NCBI RefSeq assembly: GCF_005280205.1
Contig: NZ_SUND01000003.1
Span: forward strand, 291,436-355,435
Reading direction: 5' to 3'
Origin: Bacillus yapensis
Lineage (GTDB): Bacteria; Bacillota; Bacilli; Bacillales; Cytobacillaceae
Length of the DNA: 64,000 nt
Shown: positions 55,558 to 64,000 of the stretch, piece by piece
Layout of the letters: each line of letters begins with the position of its first letter
How positions within the stretch are numbered: position 1 is the stretch's first letter
Program-made: the position numbers and the translations under genes
The notes under the pieces: model-generated
The model's database searches: none
Told to the model about the DNA's origin: nothing
Seen by the model: the letters and a program-made list of their open reading frames with translations, nothing else

Positions 55558-57015
55558 CTAATTCGTCTTCTGCTCTAAATCCTTTATTATACCTAGCTGT
55601 CTAATCAAATAGTAAGGTTTAGGTGCTTCTTGGATGGTAAAAAAGATTTTCATCCCAATGATTTCTTCCATCGTTTTCTGATGAATACTGCTTTCACCAG
55701 AAAAAATATTTCTTACTTCGTCCGTTGTTTCAATTAAAATAGCTTCTTCGTCTTTCCCTCTTTGCTCCAGCAATTCGCGCTCCATTTGATAGGCAACCGA
55801 ATCAGGGCTTAACACCTTTCCGAGGCCCTCACAAGTGTTACACGAAGTCATCAAGCTTTCTGAAATAGATACTCTTGTCTTCATTCTTGTTAACTGTAAA
55901 ATGCCGAGTGGAGTAAATCCAACCATTCTCGTTCTCCGCTCATCCTTCCTTAGAACATTTTCCAATTTTCGTTTCACTTGCTCTCGCGCTTTTAAATCGA
56001 CCATGTCAATAAAATCTATAAGGATAATTCCCGCTAAATCACGAATTCGAATTTGCCGAGCAATTTCTTCTGCAGCCAACTCATTCGTTTTTAGAACCGT
56101 ATCCTTCAATTGATTTTTTCCTGAAAACTTCCCAGTATTCACATCAATAATCGTTAACGCTTCAGCTTCATCGAAAACCAAATAGGCGCCATTCTCTAAA
56201 GGAACAACCGAGTTTAATGCTTTTTCAATTTCATGCTCTACTCGATAAGTGGAAAAAATATTTTCTTTTGCCTGATGATAGACTACTTCAATATCTGGAT
56301 TCTGATTCAAAAGAGCGAGCTCTTTCTTCCAATCAAGCTGATCGACAACCACTACTCCAGCCTTCATTTGTTTCATGATTTCTGTCACTTCTGCCAAAAA
56401 GGAATTTTTCTCATAAAGAAGCCCCGGCTTTTTCATCCCTTTTGTGACAGTGAGTAATTGATCGTATTTTTCTCGTAAGCGCTGAAGATCTATCAAAGCC
56501 TCATCTTCAGTACGTTCAACAGAATTCGTTCGAAACAGAAAACCCTCGTCCTCGCTCTTTACTTGATTTCCAAATTGGCGCCACCGCTCTCGAACTTCTG
56601 AGCTCTCTATTTTTTTCGAAACTGCCACTTGCCTACCTTTTGGCATATAAACAAGGAATTCTCCGTTCAATTCAATGATTCCCGTAAGCCTTGGCCCCTT
56701 ATTTCCTGTCGGGTCTTTTTCCACCTGAACAAGTAATTTCTCACCTTGATGAAGATAAGAAGAAATACTTTTATCCTCTTTCGTCACTAGAAAAGAAGAG
56801 AGCTTATCCCGATGGAGATACCCACTTTTCTCTTGACCAATATCAATAAAAGCGGCATTCATCCCAGGAAGTACTTTTTCAACCGTTCCAAAATATATGT
56901 TACCAACCATTGATTGCATCGCTGGCTGTTCAATGACCAACTTCTCGAGTACATCATTATTTAATCTTGCATATCGTTTTTCTCTTCCCAAACTATTTAC
57001 AATTAATTGTTCCAC
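55558..57015 (-). CDS. rng: Ribonuclease G/E family endoribonuclease
   Basis: The 485-residue protein has an N-terminal S1 domain inside an RNase H-like fold (GNIYFGTVEKVLPGMNAAFIDIG), the catalytic metal Asp residues in ALTIIDVNTGKFSG and IILIDFIDMVD, and the Zn-link CNTCEGLG. The length matches RNase G without the long RNase E tail. It should process 5'-monophosphate RNA and rRNA. B. subtilis lacks it, but several other Bacillaceae keep it here between spoIVFB and rplU. The start is GTG. Confidence 0.95.
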   Translation of the reverse strand: MEQLIVNSLGREKRYARLNNDVLEKLVIEQPAMQSMVGNIYFGTVEKVLPGMNAAFIDIGQEKSGYLHRDKLSSFLVTKEDKSISSYLHQGEKLLVQVEKDPTGNKGPRLTGIIELNGEFLVYMPKGRQVAVSKKIESSEVRERWRQFGNQVKSEDEGFLFRTNSVERTEDEALIDLQRLREKYDQLLTVTKGMKKPGLLYEKNSFLAEVTEIMKQMKAGVVVVDQLDWKKELALLNQNPDIEVVYHQAKENIFSTYRVEHEIEKALNSVVPLENGAYLVFDEAEALTIIDVNTGKFSGKNQLKDTVLKTNELAAEEIARQIRIRDLAGIILIDFIDMVDLKAREQVKRKLENVLRKDERRTRMVGFTPLGILQLTRMKTRVSISESLMTSCNTCEGLGKVLSPDSVAYQMERELLEQRGKDEEAILIETTDEVRNIFSGESSIHQKTMEEIIGMKIFFTIQEAPKPYYLIRQLGIIKDLEQKTN

Positions 57016-57078
57016 TCCAAATACCCCTTATCAGCTTCATTCCTTCATTATCCGATAAGAGGATGGATTTCTCAAATC

Positions 57079-57945
57079 TTAATATGGATATAATAACTCG
57101 CCAACCTTTGCTGTTAATTTTTTTTCAGCAAAATAGGCATGGAGCAGCTCATTTTCATCAAGAAGTCCCGTTTCTTTCCCATCCTTCTCAATGACAATCG
57201 GATGCTTATAACCCCTTTGAAACTGTTCCAAGACATCGATCACGAGGTCATCTTCCTCGACAACAATCGGCTTAAGTTTTCGAAACTCACTCGTTTTCCC
57301 ATAGTATCTTTCCATTAAAAAACGAATAAACACGTAGCGGCTTTGCTTCCATTCATAACGCAAAGTAAAAATAATAAAGGCCACAATAATCCACACATTC
57401 AAATTAACTGGTTCAACTAAAAGAATCATCAGAACAAAGATAGATAATGCAAATATGGAGATATGTAGAGTTTGTCTGAACGCTTTTGGAAAAGATTCCT
57501 TTAAAGAGAGCCACAAAAATACAAACTTTCCTCCATCCAAGGGCCAAATGGGGAGTAAATTAAAGATAAGGATCATTAAATTGAATTGGACAAAATTTGT
57601 ATAAATAAAATCGGAGATTAGATTAAATTCATAAAGGAAAAATGCGACTGCCAGTAACCAAAGATGCTGAATCGGTCCAGCCAAGGTAACAATCGCTTCT
57701 TCCTTTAAAGGACGATTTCCGTGTTCATCGATTTCCGCCACACCACCAAAGGGAAGAAAGGATATCCTTTTTACTCTCCATGAAAAAAAAGAAGCTGCGA
57801 CCGCATGCCCCATTTCATGAATGAAAATAATCAAAAGGAGGAGGGAGAGTTCTATAAAATGTGCAGTCACAACCGCTATTGCTACAACAACCCATAGTAA
57901 TGGATGGATATAGATCTTATTTAACATGGAAAGGAAATTAGTCAA
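57079..57945 (-). CDS. spoIVFB: Stage IV sporulation intramembrane metalloprotease SpoIVFB
   Basis: The 288-residue site-2 protease has the zinc motif HEMGH at 43-47 in a membrane helix, a second motif NLLPIWPLDGGKF and a C-terminal CBS domain (IVVEEDDLVIDVLEQF ... GLLDENELLHA). It cleaves pro-sigmaK in the mother cell, with the CBS domain sensing ATP. The TTG start overlaps the spoIVFA end by 8 bp. Confidence 0.96.
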   Translation of the reverse strand: MTNFLSMLNKIYIHPLLWVVVAIAVVTAHFIELSLLLLIIFIHEMGHAVAASFFSWRVKRISFLPFGGVAEIDEHGNRPLKEEAIVTLAGPIQHLWLLAVAFFLYEFNLISDFIYTNFVQFNLMILIFNLLPIWPLDGGKFVFLWLSLKESFPKAFRQTLHISIFALSIFVLMILLVEPVNLNVWIIVAFIIFTLRYEWKQSRYVFIRFLMERYYGKTSEFRKLKPIVVEEDDLVIDVLEQFQRGYKHPIVIEKDGKETGLLDENELLHAYFAEKKLTAKVGELLYPY

Positions 57946-58708
57946 ATTGTATCACCTGTATCGGGTCGATAAAATCATCCCCTTTTTTAATAGCAAAGTA
58001 AAACATCCCCTTTGTACCGTCAGCAGTATCAGATGCCAGCCCGACACTTGTCCCCTTTTTAATAGATTCATACAGACTCACATCTATCGATTGCAAGTTT
58101 CCATACCAAGTTTCACTTTTATCCGCATGCTGGATGATCACTGTTTTTCCAAAGCCATCCTCATTGCCAACATAGCGAACCCTTCCTTCACTCATCGCAT
58201 TAACGGCTGCACCTTTTTCTGTCTCAATCGAAACCTTTTGCCCATTTTCTTCAAAGTCTTCCAAAATCCGAGCAGCCTCAAGGGCATATTCCTGCGTGAC
58301 CTCTGCTTCATTTGCATCTTCGTTTTTCTCACTTGGAAGAAGTGCTAATGGTTTCCCAAACTGCTCTTCATACCAATCAGAAACTGCCGTAAATTGAAAA
58401 TCTTGTTCCATCGATTGTGTAACAAAATTCTTTATCGGCTCTAACTTTCCCTCACCGTTCCGAAAAAGAATGGCAACGACAAGCACTAAGCAGGCAGAAC
58501 CCAATATTTTAAAAATAAACATCTCCTTATTGAATAAAGGGTGACCTCCTTCTCCTGGCCCACTTTCATAAGATGAAAATTTATCAAATCCATATTTCTC
58601 TTCATCATCAACCACTAAATAGCGGTTCGCATCATTATTTCGAGAAATTCTCTCTCTTTCACGCCTCCGCTTTGCCAATCTTCTTCTGACATCATCCGCT
58701 CTAGACAT
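57938..58708 (-). CDS. spoIVFA: Stage IV sporulation protein SpoIVFA
   Basis: The 256-residue protein has a basic N-terminus (RRRLAKRRRERERISR), one membrane helix (about 67-84, FKILGSACLVLVVAILF) and an M23-like degenerate LytM domain (GRVRYVGNEDGFGKTVIIQH) without the metal His set. It tethers SpoIVFB, with BofA, at the forespore membrane and is cut by SpoIVB. The ATG at 58708 follows GGTGGG. The gap to minD (58709-59130) holds repeats and the minD terminator only. Confidence 0.93.
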   Translation of the reverse strand: MSRADDVRRRLAKRRRERERISRNNDANRYLVVDDEEKYGFDKFSSYESGPGEGGHPLFNKEMFIFKILGSACLVLVVAILFRNGEGKLEPIKNFVTQSMEQDFQFTAVSDWYEEQFGKPLALLPSEKNEDANEAEVTQEYALEAARILEDFEENGQKVSIETEKGAAVNAMSEGRVRYVGNEDGFGKTVIIQHADKSETWYGNLQSIDVSLYESIKKGTSVGLASDTADGTKGMFYFAIKKGDDFIDPIQVIQFD

Positions 58709-58873
58709 GTACCCACCATTCCCTTTAACCTTTTTGTACAAGTCTATGAGTTGTCCACCTGAGATATGACAAGATTGATGAGTGAAAAGAATACTAGGCA
58801 GAGGGGCTAACAATGGAGTGAGTTAAAAGATGAAACCAGTGGAGATTGTTAGTTATAAGAAGTTGGTACTGGC

Positions 58874-59025
58874 TTGGCAATTATGCTTCAGTGACAGAAT
58901 CACATGGAAGGAGTTAATAATTGTCAATCAAATTATATTTCATTGACTAAATCTCATAGAAAGAGACGATAGTTGTCAATCAAACCATATTTCATTTACT
59001 AAATCGCACTGAAACCTATTCAACA
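58874..59025. repeat. Three imperfect tandem units of about 50 bp
   Basis: Units begin TTGGCAATTATG (58874), TTGTCAATCAAATTA (58921) and TTGTCAATCAAACCA (58973). The last two are 52 bp apart and share ATATTTCATT and ACTAAATC. The first unit is more diverged. They lie between minD and spoIVFA. Confidence 0.65.
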
Positions 59026-59057
59026 TGGTAATCCATGCGTTTTCAGCAGAAAAATAA

Positions 59058-59112
59058 ATCAAAAAGCTGCCCTACAAAAGGGTTAATATAAACACCTTTT
59101 CGGACAGCTCGT
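59058..59112 (-). terminator. Terminator of minCD
   Basis: GAGCTGTCC and GGGCAGCTTTTTG arms, with inner AAAAGG/CCTTTT pairing, form a long stem for leftward transcription. Confidence 0.75.
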
Positions 59113-59130
59113 TTCATATAAATTATATAA

Positions 59131-59934
59131 TTATTTAACTCCGAAAAACTTTTTGAGTTTGGAAAAGACACCTTTATCCACTTCTTCAAGCGGTTGAAGA
59201 GGAACGGATTCCCCTAGAATTCTTCGAGCAATATTACGATAAGCTATAGATGCACGACTGTTTGGATTTAAAGCAATCGGTTCACCATGATTCGATGCTC
59301 TAATCACTTCATCATCATCAGCCACAATTCCAATTAACTCAATCGATAGATGTGTCGTAATCTCATCAACATCAAGCATATCTCCGCTTTTCATCATGTG
59401 ACTACGAATACGATTAATGACTAATTTCGGTGGAGCAACATTTTCCTCTTTCTCAAGAAGGCCAATAATTCTATCAGCATCTCGTACAGCCGAAACTTCA
59501 GGAGTTGTGACAACAATCGCCCGATCAGCACCTGCAACGGCATTTTTATAGCCTTGCTCTATTCCTGCTGGGCAATCGATAATAATATAATCGTACTCCT
59601 GTTTAAGAGAATCCATTAGAACCTTCATTTGCTCTGGGTTCACTGCAGACTTATCGCTTGTTTGAGCAGCTGGCAACAAATAAAGCAGATCGTCAAAACG
59701 CTTGTCCTTAACAAGAGCTTGATGGATCTTGCAACGGCCTTCAACGACATCCACTAAGTCGTAAATAATACGATTCTCAAGACCCATAACGACATCCAAA
59801 TTTCTTAAACCAATATCAGTATCTACTAAACAAACTTTTTTACCTTGAAGGGCCAAAGCCGTACCAATATTAGCAGATGTGGTCGTCTTTCCAACGCCAC
59901 CTTTACCAGATGTTATAACGATTGCTTCTCCCAC
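59131..59934 (-). CDS. minD: Septum site-determining ATPase MinD
   Basis: The 267-residue protein has the deviant Walker A SGKGGVGKTTTSANIG, switch I and II regions (DTDIGLRNLD, DCPAGIEQG) and a C-terminal amphipathic membrane-targeting helix (GVFSKLKKFFGVK). It recruits MinC to the membrane at cell poles and, with DivIVA and MinJ, keeps division at mid-cell. It starts 2 bp after the minC stop region. Confidence 0.97.
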   Translation of the reverse strand: MGEAIVITSGKGGVGKTTTSANIGTALALQGKKVCLVDTDIGLRNLDVVMGLENRIIYDLVDVVEGRCKIHQALVKDKRFDDLLYLLPAAQTSDKSAVNPEQMKVLMDSLKQEYDYIIIDCPAGIEQGYKNAVAGADRAIVVTTPEVSAVRDADRIIGLLEKEENVAPPKLVINRIRSHMMKSGDMLDVDEITTHLSIELIGIVADDDEVIRASNHGEPIALNPNSRASIAYRNIARRILGESVPLQPLEEVDKGVFSKLKKFFGVK

Positions 59935-59935
59935 T

Positions 59936-60616
59936 TTAGAATCCCCCTTCCAATCTCGTTAAATTTGGTCTTAGATGCATCAAAGCTTGTAATCTATCAA
60001 TAATAATTTGGTCAGTATGATCAATATAGGCACATTCCATTTCTCGTTTCTCCTCATCTCCTGTAAAATCAGGAGATCTGCTTATTGCATCGTTAATCCT
60101 TAATTGTGTTGGCATCATAAGGGAAGCTGAGATGACCGCATTCGAATTTCCATTCGCACCTGCATGAGCAATTCCTCTTAATGCTCCCATTATAAAAACA
60201 TTTCCACCTGCAACAACCTTGCCACCTGGATTCACATCGCCAATTAGCAATAAATCGCCAGGAACCTCAAGGACTTGTCCCGAGCGGATAATTCTTGCTA
60301 CTGAAACAATCTCATTTTCTCGCATCATTTGCTCTGCATCTGATTTAGCCATTACATTTGAATCAATTGAGCCAACAACAAGGTTCTTCTTTTGACGGAT
60401 AATGGTTTTGATTTCTTCCTGTTGCGCATCCGTTAAGAACCTATTGCCGATCTTAACACTTACAGTAATAAGAGGATGTTCTTCATTCACCCTTTGATTT
60501 TCTGTCAGTTTCTCATTCAGTTCCTTTTTTAATTTTTCATAGGAACATTGATCATCTAAATGCAATGTCAAACCGTCTTTTGTCCCTTTAATCAGGACAT
60601 TTTGTGTTTTCTTCAT
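59936..60616 (-). CDS. minC: Septum site-determining protein MinC
   Basis: The 226-residue protein has an N-terminal FtsZ-inhibitory domain (1-105) and a C-terminal beta-helix (VVSVARIIRSGQVLEVPGDLLLIGDVNPGG spread over repeats at 115-215) that binds MinD. The final ERxxR-like region is MECAYIDHTDQIII. It blocks FtsZ polymerisation near the poles. The gap of 217 bp to mreD may hold a promoter. Confidence 0.95.
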   Translation of the reverse strand: MKKTQNVLIKGTKDGLTLHLDDQCSYEKLKKELNEKLTENQRVNEEHPLITVSVKIGNRFLTDAQQEEIKTIIRQKKNLVVGSIDSNVMAKSDAEQMMRENEIVSVARIIRSGQVLEVPGDLLLIGDVNPGGKVVAGGNVFIMGALRGIAHAGANGNSNAVISASLMMPTQLRINDAISRSPDFTGDEEKREMECAYIDHTDQIIIDRLQALMHLRPNLTRLEGGF

Positions 60617-60833
60617 ATCAAGATGTTCACCTCATGGAAAAGCGAATTCACTTTTTTCAGTGATTTATTTTTGAAATCGATTTAATTTTTTCTATTTCAT
60701 CTACGAAACATATACCACTATTCAATTCGACAAAGATAGCAAAAAGTCCTTTTTCCTAGAATCTTTTCGCGAACTTTGTTTGAAAGTTCATTTCTCTAAT
60801 TTGTTCCTTATGGTAATAAACAACCTTTTTCCA

Positions 60834-61352
60834 TTAGTCCTCTCGTAGAGAAGCTGCATATTTCTCGAAAATTCGCTTTAAAGGATAGGCAAATATAATG
60901 ATAAACGCCACATTTAAGACAATCGTTGGAAATAATCTCTGATTTAAAAATAACGAAAAATCCATATTTGTCACATTGATTAAATAATTCATTTCATACA
61001 CACCTAGCTCAAGTAAAACAATACTTAAAATAGAAATGACAGACACAACGACAATATTCGATTGTAGAATTCTCATTAATTTAGAAGCTATATAGGCAAT
61101 TAACGGGAACATAAACAAATAAATCCCGATGATTTCCGTATAGACAACATCAAATAGAAGTCCGAATACTAAGCCATAAATCAAGCCTTGATCGCGATGG
61201 CCATACAGTGTCATAAACAAAATCACAATCATTAAGAATCGTGGAGCGAGAATTCGTTCACTATTAAAAACTTCTGCTGGAAGTGTTTGAACAAATAAAC
61301 TCTCTAGGATAAAAAAGAGAATGAACAAAAGAGGAAGAAGATATTTTCTCAA
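60834..61352 (-). CDS. mreD: Rod shape-determining protein MreD
   Basis: The 172-residue protein has five to six membrane helices and the family segments LAPRFLMIVILFMTLYGHRDQG and GLVFGLLFDVVYTEIIGIYLF. It is part of the elongasome with MreB and MreC. The TTG start overlaps the mreC stop by 4 bp and follows GAGGAGGAGG. Confidence 0.94.
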   Translation of the reverse strand: MRKYLLPLLFILFFILESLFVQTLPAEVFNSERILAPRFLMIVILFMTLYGHRDQGLIYGLVFGLLFDVVYTEIIGIYLFMFPLIAYIASKLMRILQSNIVVVSVISILSIVLLELGVYEMNYLINVTNMDFSLFLNQRLFPTIVLNVAFIIIFAYPLKRIFEKYAASLRED

Positions 61353-62233
61353 AGTTCCTCCTCCTCGTCATCCACCATATCACTTAAGTTTGGTTGCATC
61401 ATGTCTCTCTTCACAACCATTACATTTTGAATATCATAAAAGTTTGCTCCAGGTTTCACATAAGCAGTCTGATTCAGACCAAATTCATCAGGTTCCGTAT
61501 CAACCACTTTTCCAATCGGCAATCCTTTTGGGAAGATTCCACCTAATCCAGATGTAACCACGGTTTGCTCCTTTTGGATTTTAGCATCATACGGAATACG
61601 TTTTAGTTCCAATAATTCACGCTCAACATCATAGCCTTCAATGGTACCAAAATAGGAATCGGTTCCTTGAATTTCCGCTGAGATACGATTTGTTGGATCC
61701 ATCGCGGTTAAAAGCTGGATTGTCGAAGTAAATTGTTGCGTACTTTTCACTTTTCCGATGATAAAACCATTAGAAGAGACAACAGCCATGTTCTGCTCAA
61801 TGCCGTTTACTTTTCCTTTATTAATGATTAAGAGCTCATGCCAACGGTCTGGATTTCGCCCAATTACCGTTGCTTGAATTGGAGAATAGGCACTTAAAGA
61901 ATCCTTTTTATCCAATATTTCACGTAGCTCATCGTTTTCTTTTTTAAGTTGCTGAACATCTGATTCAAGCTTCGCCAATCCATCTAAACGGGACTTCAGC
62001 TCTTTATTTTCAGAATATGTATTTTGCAGATCCTTAATATTTTCAAAGACACCTTTTACATAGCTTTGGGGCTTCGAAAAGACATTTTGTATCCACCCAG
62101 TTGCATCCTTCAAAAATTGCTCAGGCACGGTTAATTCTTCTCGTTCTCTTAAAGAAAAGCCAATTAATGCCACGAGAATAATAATGCTGACAAGCAAAAG
62201 AATCAGGCGTTTATTCAGAAAGAATTGTGGCAC
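61349..62233 (-). CDS. mreC: Rod shape-determining protein MreC
   Basis: The 294-residue protein has one N-terminal membrane helix (about 8-28), a coiled coil (about 65-110, SENKELKSRLDGLAKLESDV) and two extracellular beta barrels ending in an acidic tail (DMVDDEEEEL). It organises cell-wall synthesis outside the membrane. GTG start behind GAGGTG; coupled to mreD. Confidence 0.95.
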   Translation of the reverse strand: MPQFFLNKRLILLLVSIIILVALIGFSLREREELTVPEQFLKDATGWIQNVFSKPQSYVKGVFENIKDLQNTYSENKELKSRLDGLAKLESDVQQLKKENDELREILDKKDSLSAYSPIQATVIGRNPDRWHELLIINKGKVNGIEQNMAVVSSNGFIIGKVKSTQQFTSTIQLLTAMDPTNRISAEIQGTDSYFGTIEGYDVERELLELKRIPYDAKIQKEQTVVTSGLGGIFPKGLPIGKVVDTEPDEFGLNQTAYVKPGANFYDIQNVMVVKRDMMQPNLSDMVDDEEEEL

Positions 62234-62405
62234 CTGTTACACCTCATTTTTCACCATATTAATAGATACGCTCTCAAAGAAGTAAGGAGGTCACTGTACA
62301 AACTAGACAGTCCTATTCCTAAGATAAATAGTAACCTAAGTTTCAGAGGCTTACCATAGAAAGAGAGTCACGTTTTTCTAGCAACTTGCAAACTTTTTTC
62401 AAAGT

Positions 62406-62444
62406 AAAAATAGGGAGGAGGCATTAGATGCCGCCTCTTATTTT
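62406..62444 (-). terminator. Terminator-like hairpin behind mreB
   Basis: AAATAAGAGGCGGCAT pairs with ATGCCTCCTCCCTATTT around CTA, followed by a T-run. Termination must be partial if mreCD depend on the mreB promoter. Confidence 0.7.
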
Positions 62445-62445
62445 C

Positions 62446-63468
62446 TTAACGAGATTCTTTCGCTCGGTTTTTAAATAAATTGATATTGTCTAGTGCTTTA
62501 CCTGTTCCAATTGCTACACAATCAAGTGGATTTTCAGCAATTAAAACTGGCATATTTGTTTCTTCACTAATTACTTTATCAAGATTACGAAGAAGCGCAC
62601 CGCCACCAGTAAGAACAATACCGCGATCCATAATATCTGCCGCAAGTTCAGGTGGTGTCTTTTCTAGCGTTACTTTTACAGCATCCACAATTGCATAAAC
62701 TGTATCGCGTAAAGCTCTTGAAATTTCTTCAGCTGTAATTTCGATTGTTTTAGGAAGACCAGTTAATAGGTCACGACCACGGATTTCCATGTTTTCGATT
62801 CCCTCTGGATCTCCTGCGCTTCCAACTTCTAGCTTAATCATTTCAGAGGTTCTGTCACCGATCATGAGATTGTACGTCTTTCTTATGTAGTTCACAATCG
62901 CCTCGTCCATTTCATCACCAGCTACTCGAACTGACTGGCTAGTTACAATTCCTCCAAGGGAAATGATTGCTACCTCAGTAGTTCCTCCACCGATATCGAC
63001 AACCATACTGCCTGTTGGTTCCCATACAGGAAGATTTGCTCCAATAGCCGCTGCAAATGGCTCTTCAATTGTATAGGCATCTTTTGCGCCCGCCTGACGT
63101 GTTGCATCAATGACAGCACGTTCTTCTACCGCTGTGATACCTGAAGGGACACAAACCATAATATAAGGCTTACCATTAAATACGCCCTTTGATTTCGTCG
63201 CTTGGCGAATATAATATTTCATCATCGTTGCTGTTGTTTCATAATCAGCAATTACTCCATCCTTCATTGGGCGAAGTGCAACAACATTTCCAGGAGTACG
63301 TCCGATCATGTTTTTTGCGTCATTTCCGACAGCAACAATTTGCTTTGTATCAGTTTGTAACGCGACAACAGATGGTTCACGAACGACTACACCGCGTCCT
63401 TTAACATACACGAGTGTATTCGCTGTCCCTAAATCTATTCCAAGGTCTTTTGTTCCAATTCCAAACAT
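62446..63468 (-). CDS. mreB: Rod shape-determining actin homologue MreB
   Basis: The 340-residue protein has the actin-fold phosphate loops [13 protein letters not shown] and [14 protein letters not shown] and the adenosine motif [14 protein letters not shown]. It forms membrane-associated filaments that guide rod-shaped growth. Length and order (radC-mreB-mreC-mreD) match B. subtilis. Confidence 0.98.
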   Translation of the reverse strand: MFGIGTKDLGIDLGTANTLVYVKGRGVVVREPSVVALQTDTKQIVAVGNDAKNMIGRTPGNVVALRPMKDGVIADYETTATMMKYYIRQATKSKGVFNGKPYIMVCVPSGITAVEERAVIDATRQAGAKDAYTIEEPFAAAIGANLPVWEPTGSMVVDIGGGTTEVAIISLGGIVTSQSVRVAGDEMDEAIVNYIRKTYNLMIGDRTSEMIKLEVGSAGDPEGIENMEIRGRDLLTGLPKTIEITAEEISRALRDTVYAIVDAVKVTLEKTPPELAADIMDRGIVLTGGGALLRNLDKVISEETNMPVLIAENPLDCVAIGTGKALDNINLFKNRAKESR

Positions 63469-63675
63469 AGTTGTATCTCCCTTTCTGAAACGAATCGTAA
63501 AGCAATCTTAAAATGCCTTGATTTAAAAGTTCATCCATGCCTCGTTTGTTATAGCATGTCTTAATTTAAATTAATAAGTAATCAAGCTCTAAAATCACAA
63601 CCATTATTATAGATCAACCATACTTAAAATCATAGTGCCATTAGAGCATAAATGTTGAATCAATTTCATAATGGC

Positions 63676-63879
63676 TCACAAGTATCCTTTTTCCTTTAAG
63701 CTAACGAATTTATTTTCCCCAATGATTAAGTGGTCTAAGACCTCAATGCCGATGATTTTCCCTGATTCCACAAGACGCTTAGTAACTTCAATATCTTCTC
63801 TACTCGGTTGGGGGTCTCCAGAGGGATGATTATGCAGGCAAATAACGGATGCTGCAGAGCGCCGAAGTGCTTCCTTGAA
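63676..63879 (-). pseudogene. radC: radC 3' exon, gene split by a group II intron
   Basis: Sixty-seven codons encode the C-terminal end of RadC, beginning [20 protein letters not shown] with the JAMM metal motif (HNHPSG...SREDIEVT) and ending SLKEKGYL before TGA at 63676. Upstream of the first Phe codon, homology to RadC stops abruptly at 63879/63880 and intron sequence begins. The frame is intact and would be restored by splicing. The 5' exon lies outside the window. Marked as interrupted rather than dead. Confidence 0.88.
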
Positions 63880-64000
63880 GTAGGGTAAGAACCCAGTGCC
63901 TTGCTTAGTTTCCTAAGTAGGTTTCCAAGAACTCCCCCCCAAACCGTACGTACTCCTCTCAGAGTATACGGCTTTCCATTTATCAATCTAACTTCCCATT
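63880..64000 (-). mobile_element. 3' end of a group II intron in radC
   Basis: Domain V spans 63941-63974: exactly 34 nt, beginning AAGCCGTATACTC and ending GTACGTACGGTTT, with the catalytic AGC triad and a two-base bulge. A GGGGGG stretch and domain VI-like hairpins follow (CTTAG-GAAA-CTAAG, then GGGT/ACCC), and the intron ends CCTAC next to the exon Phe codon. Whether it carries a reverse transcriptase/maturase cannot be seen, as the body is beyond the window. Confidence 0.88.

Noticed and set aside
63735..63986. Leftward 83-codon frame over the intron end and radC
   Set aside because: It reads domain V/VI of the intron and then radC in the wrong frame. Such frames are a common mis-annotation of group II intron ends.

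Overview
The window is a chromosomal segment of a low-GC, endospore-forming Bacillaceae bacterium. The right two thirds carries the gene order familiar from Bacillus subtilis: radC-mreBCD-minCD-spoIVFAB-rplU-prp-rpmA-spo0B-obg-pheBA, niaR, safA-coxA, bofC-ruvAB-queA-tgt-yajC, spoVB, comN-secDF, recJ-apt-relA-dtd, the yrvJ amidase, hisS-aspS, 6S RNA and tcdA. The sporulation genes show that it forms spores. An Rne/Rng-type RNase, which B. subtilis lacks, shows that it is not B. subtilis itself. The genus cannot be fixed from this segment.

Region 1 (1-21200) is an AT-rich accessory region. It holds mostly small, unrelated, mainly leftward genes: an ECF sigma/anti-sigma pair, a two-component system facing a four-gene operon, VOC and DinB proteins, cysteine hydrolases, a NUDIX remnant, an aminoglycoside-phosphotransferase-like gene and several orphan membrane proteins. 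Interspersed is a family of about 75-bp repeats. Read in the direction of the gene they follow, these are intrinsic terminators: a stem of about 10 bp with loop AAGAA and a T-rich tract, flanked by two direct copies of AACTAACGGG. About 14 of some 20 transcription units end in one, and rightward genes are followed by inverted, truncated copies. I saw none right of 21.2 kb. The region also contains a decayed IS1595-type transposase, frameshifted genes and a pair of near-identical ECF-type promoters.

Region 2 (21300-31500) covers translation and stringent response. tcdA, 6S RNA, aspS and hisS (behind a T-box) lie leftward. A rightward SH3-domain amidase follows, then dtd and relA leftward.

Region 3 (31500-47000) carries apt/recJ, a metal-efflux CDF protein, SecDF, ComN, SpoVB, YrbG, a YrzE homologue with no canonical start codon, YajC, the queuosine genes, RuvAB, BofC and CoxA.

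Region 4 (47000-64000) begins with the spore-coat morphogen SafA, here with 19 tandem 15-residue repeats, coupled to a CotS-type kinase gene. NiaR, phenylalanine synthesis, Obg, Spo0B, the ribosomal L27/Prp/L21 block with its L21 leader, RNase G, the SpoIVF protease complex, MinCD and MreBCD follow. At the right edge the radC gene is interrupted by a group II intron; only its 3' end (domains V and VI) and the 3' exon are inside the window.
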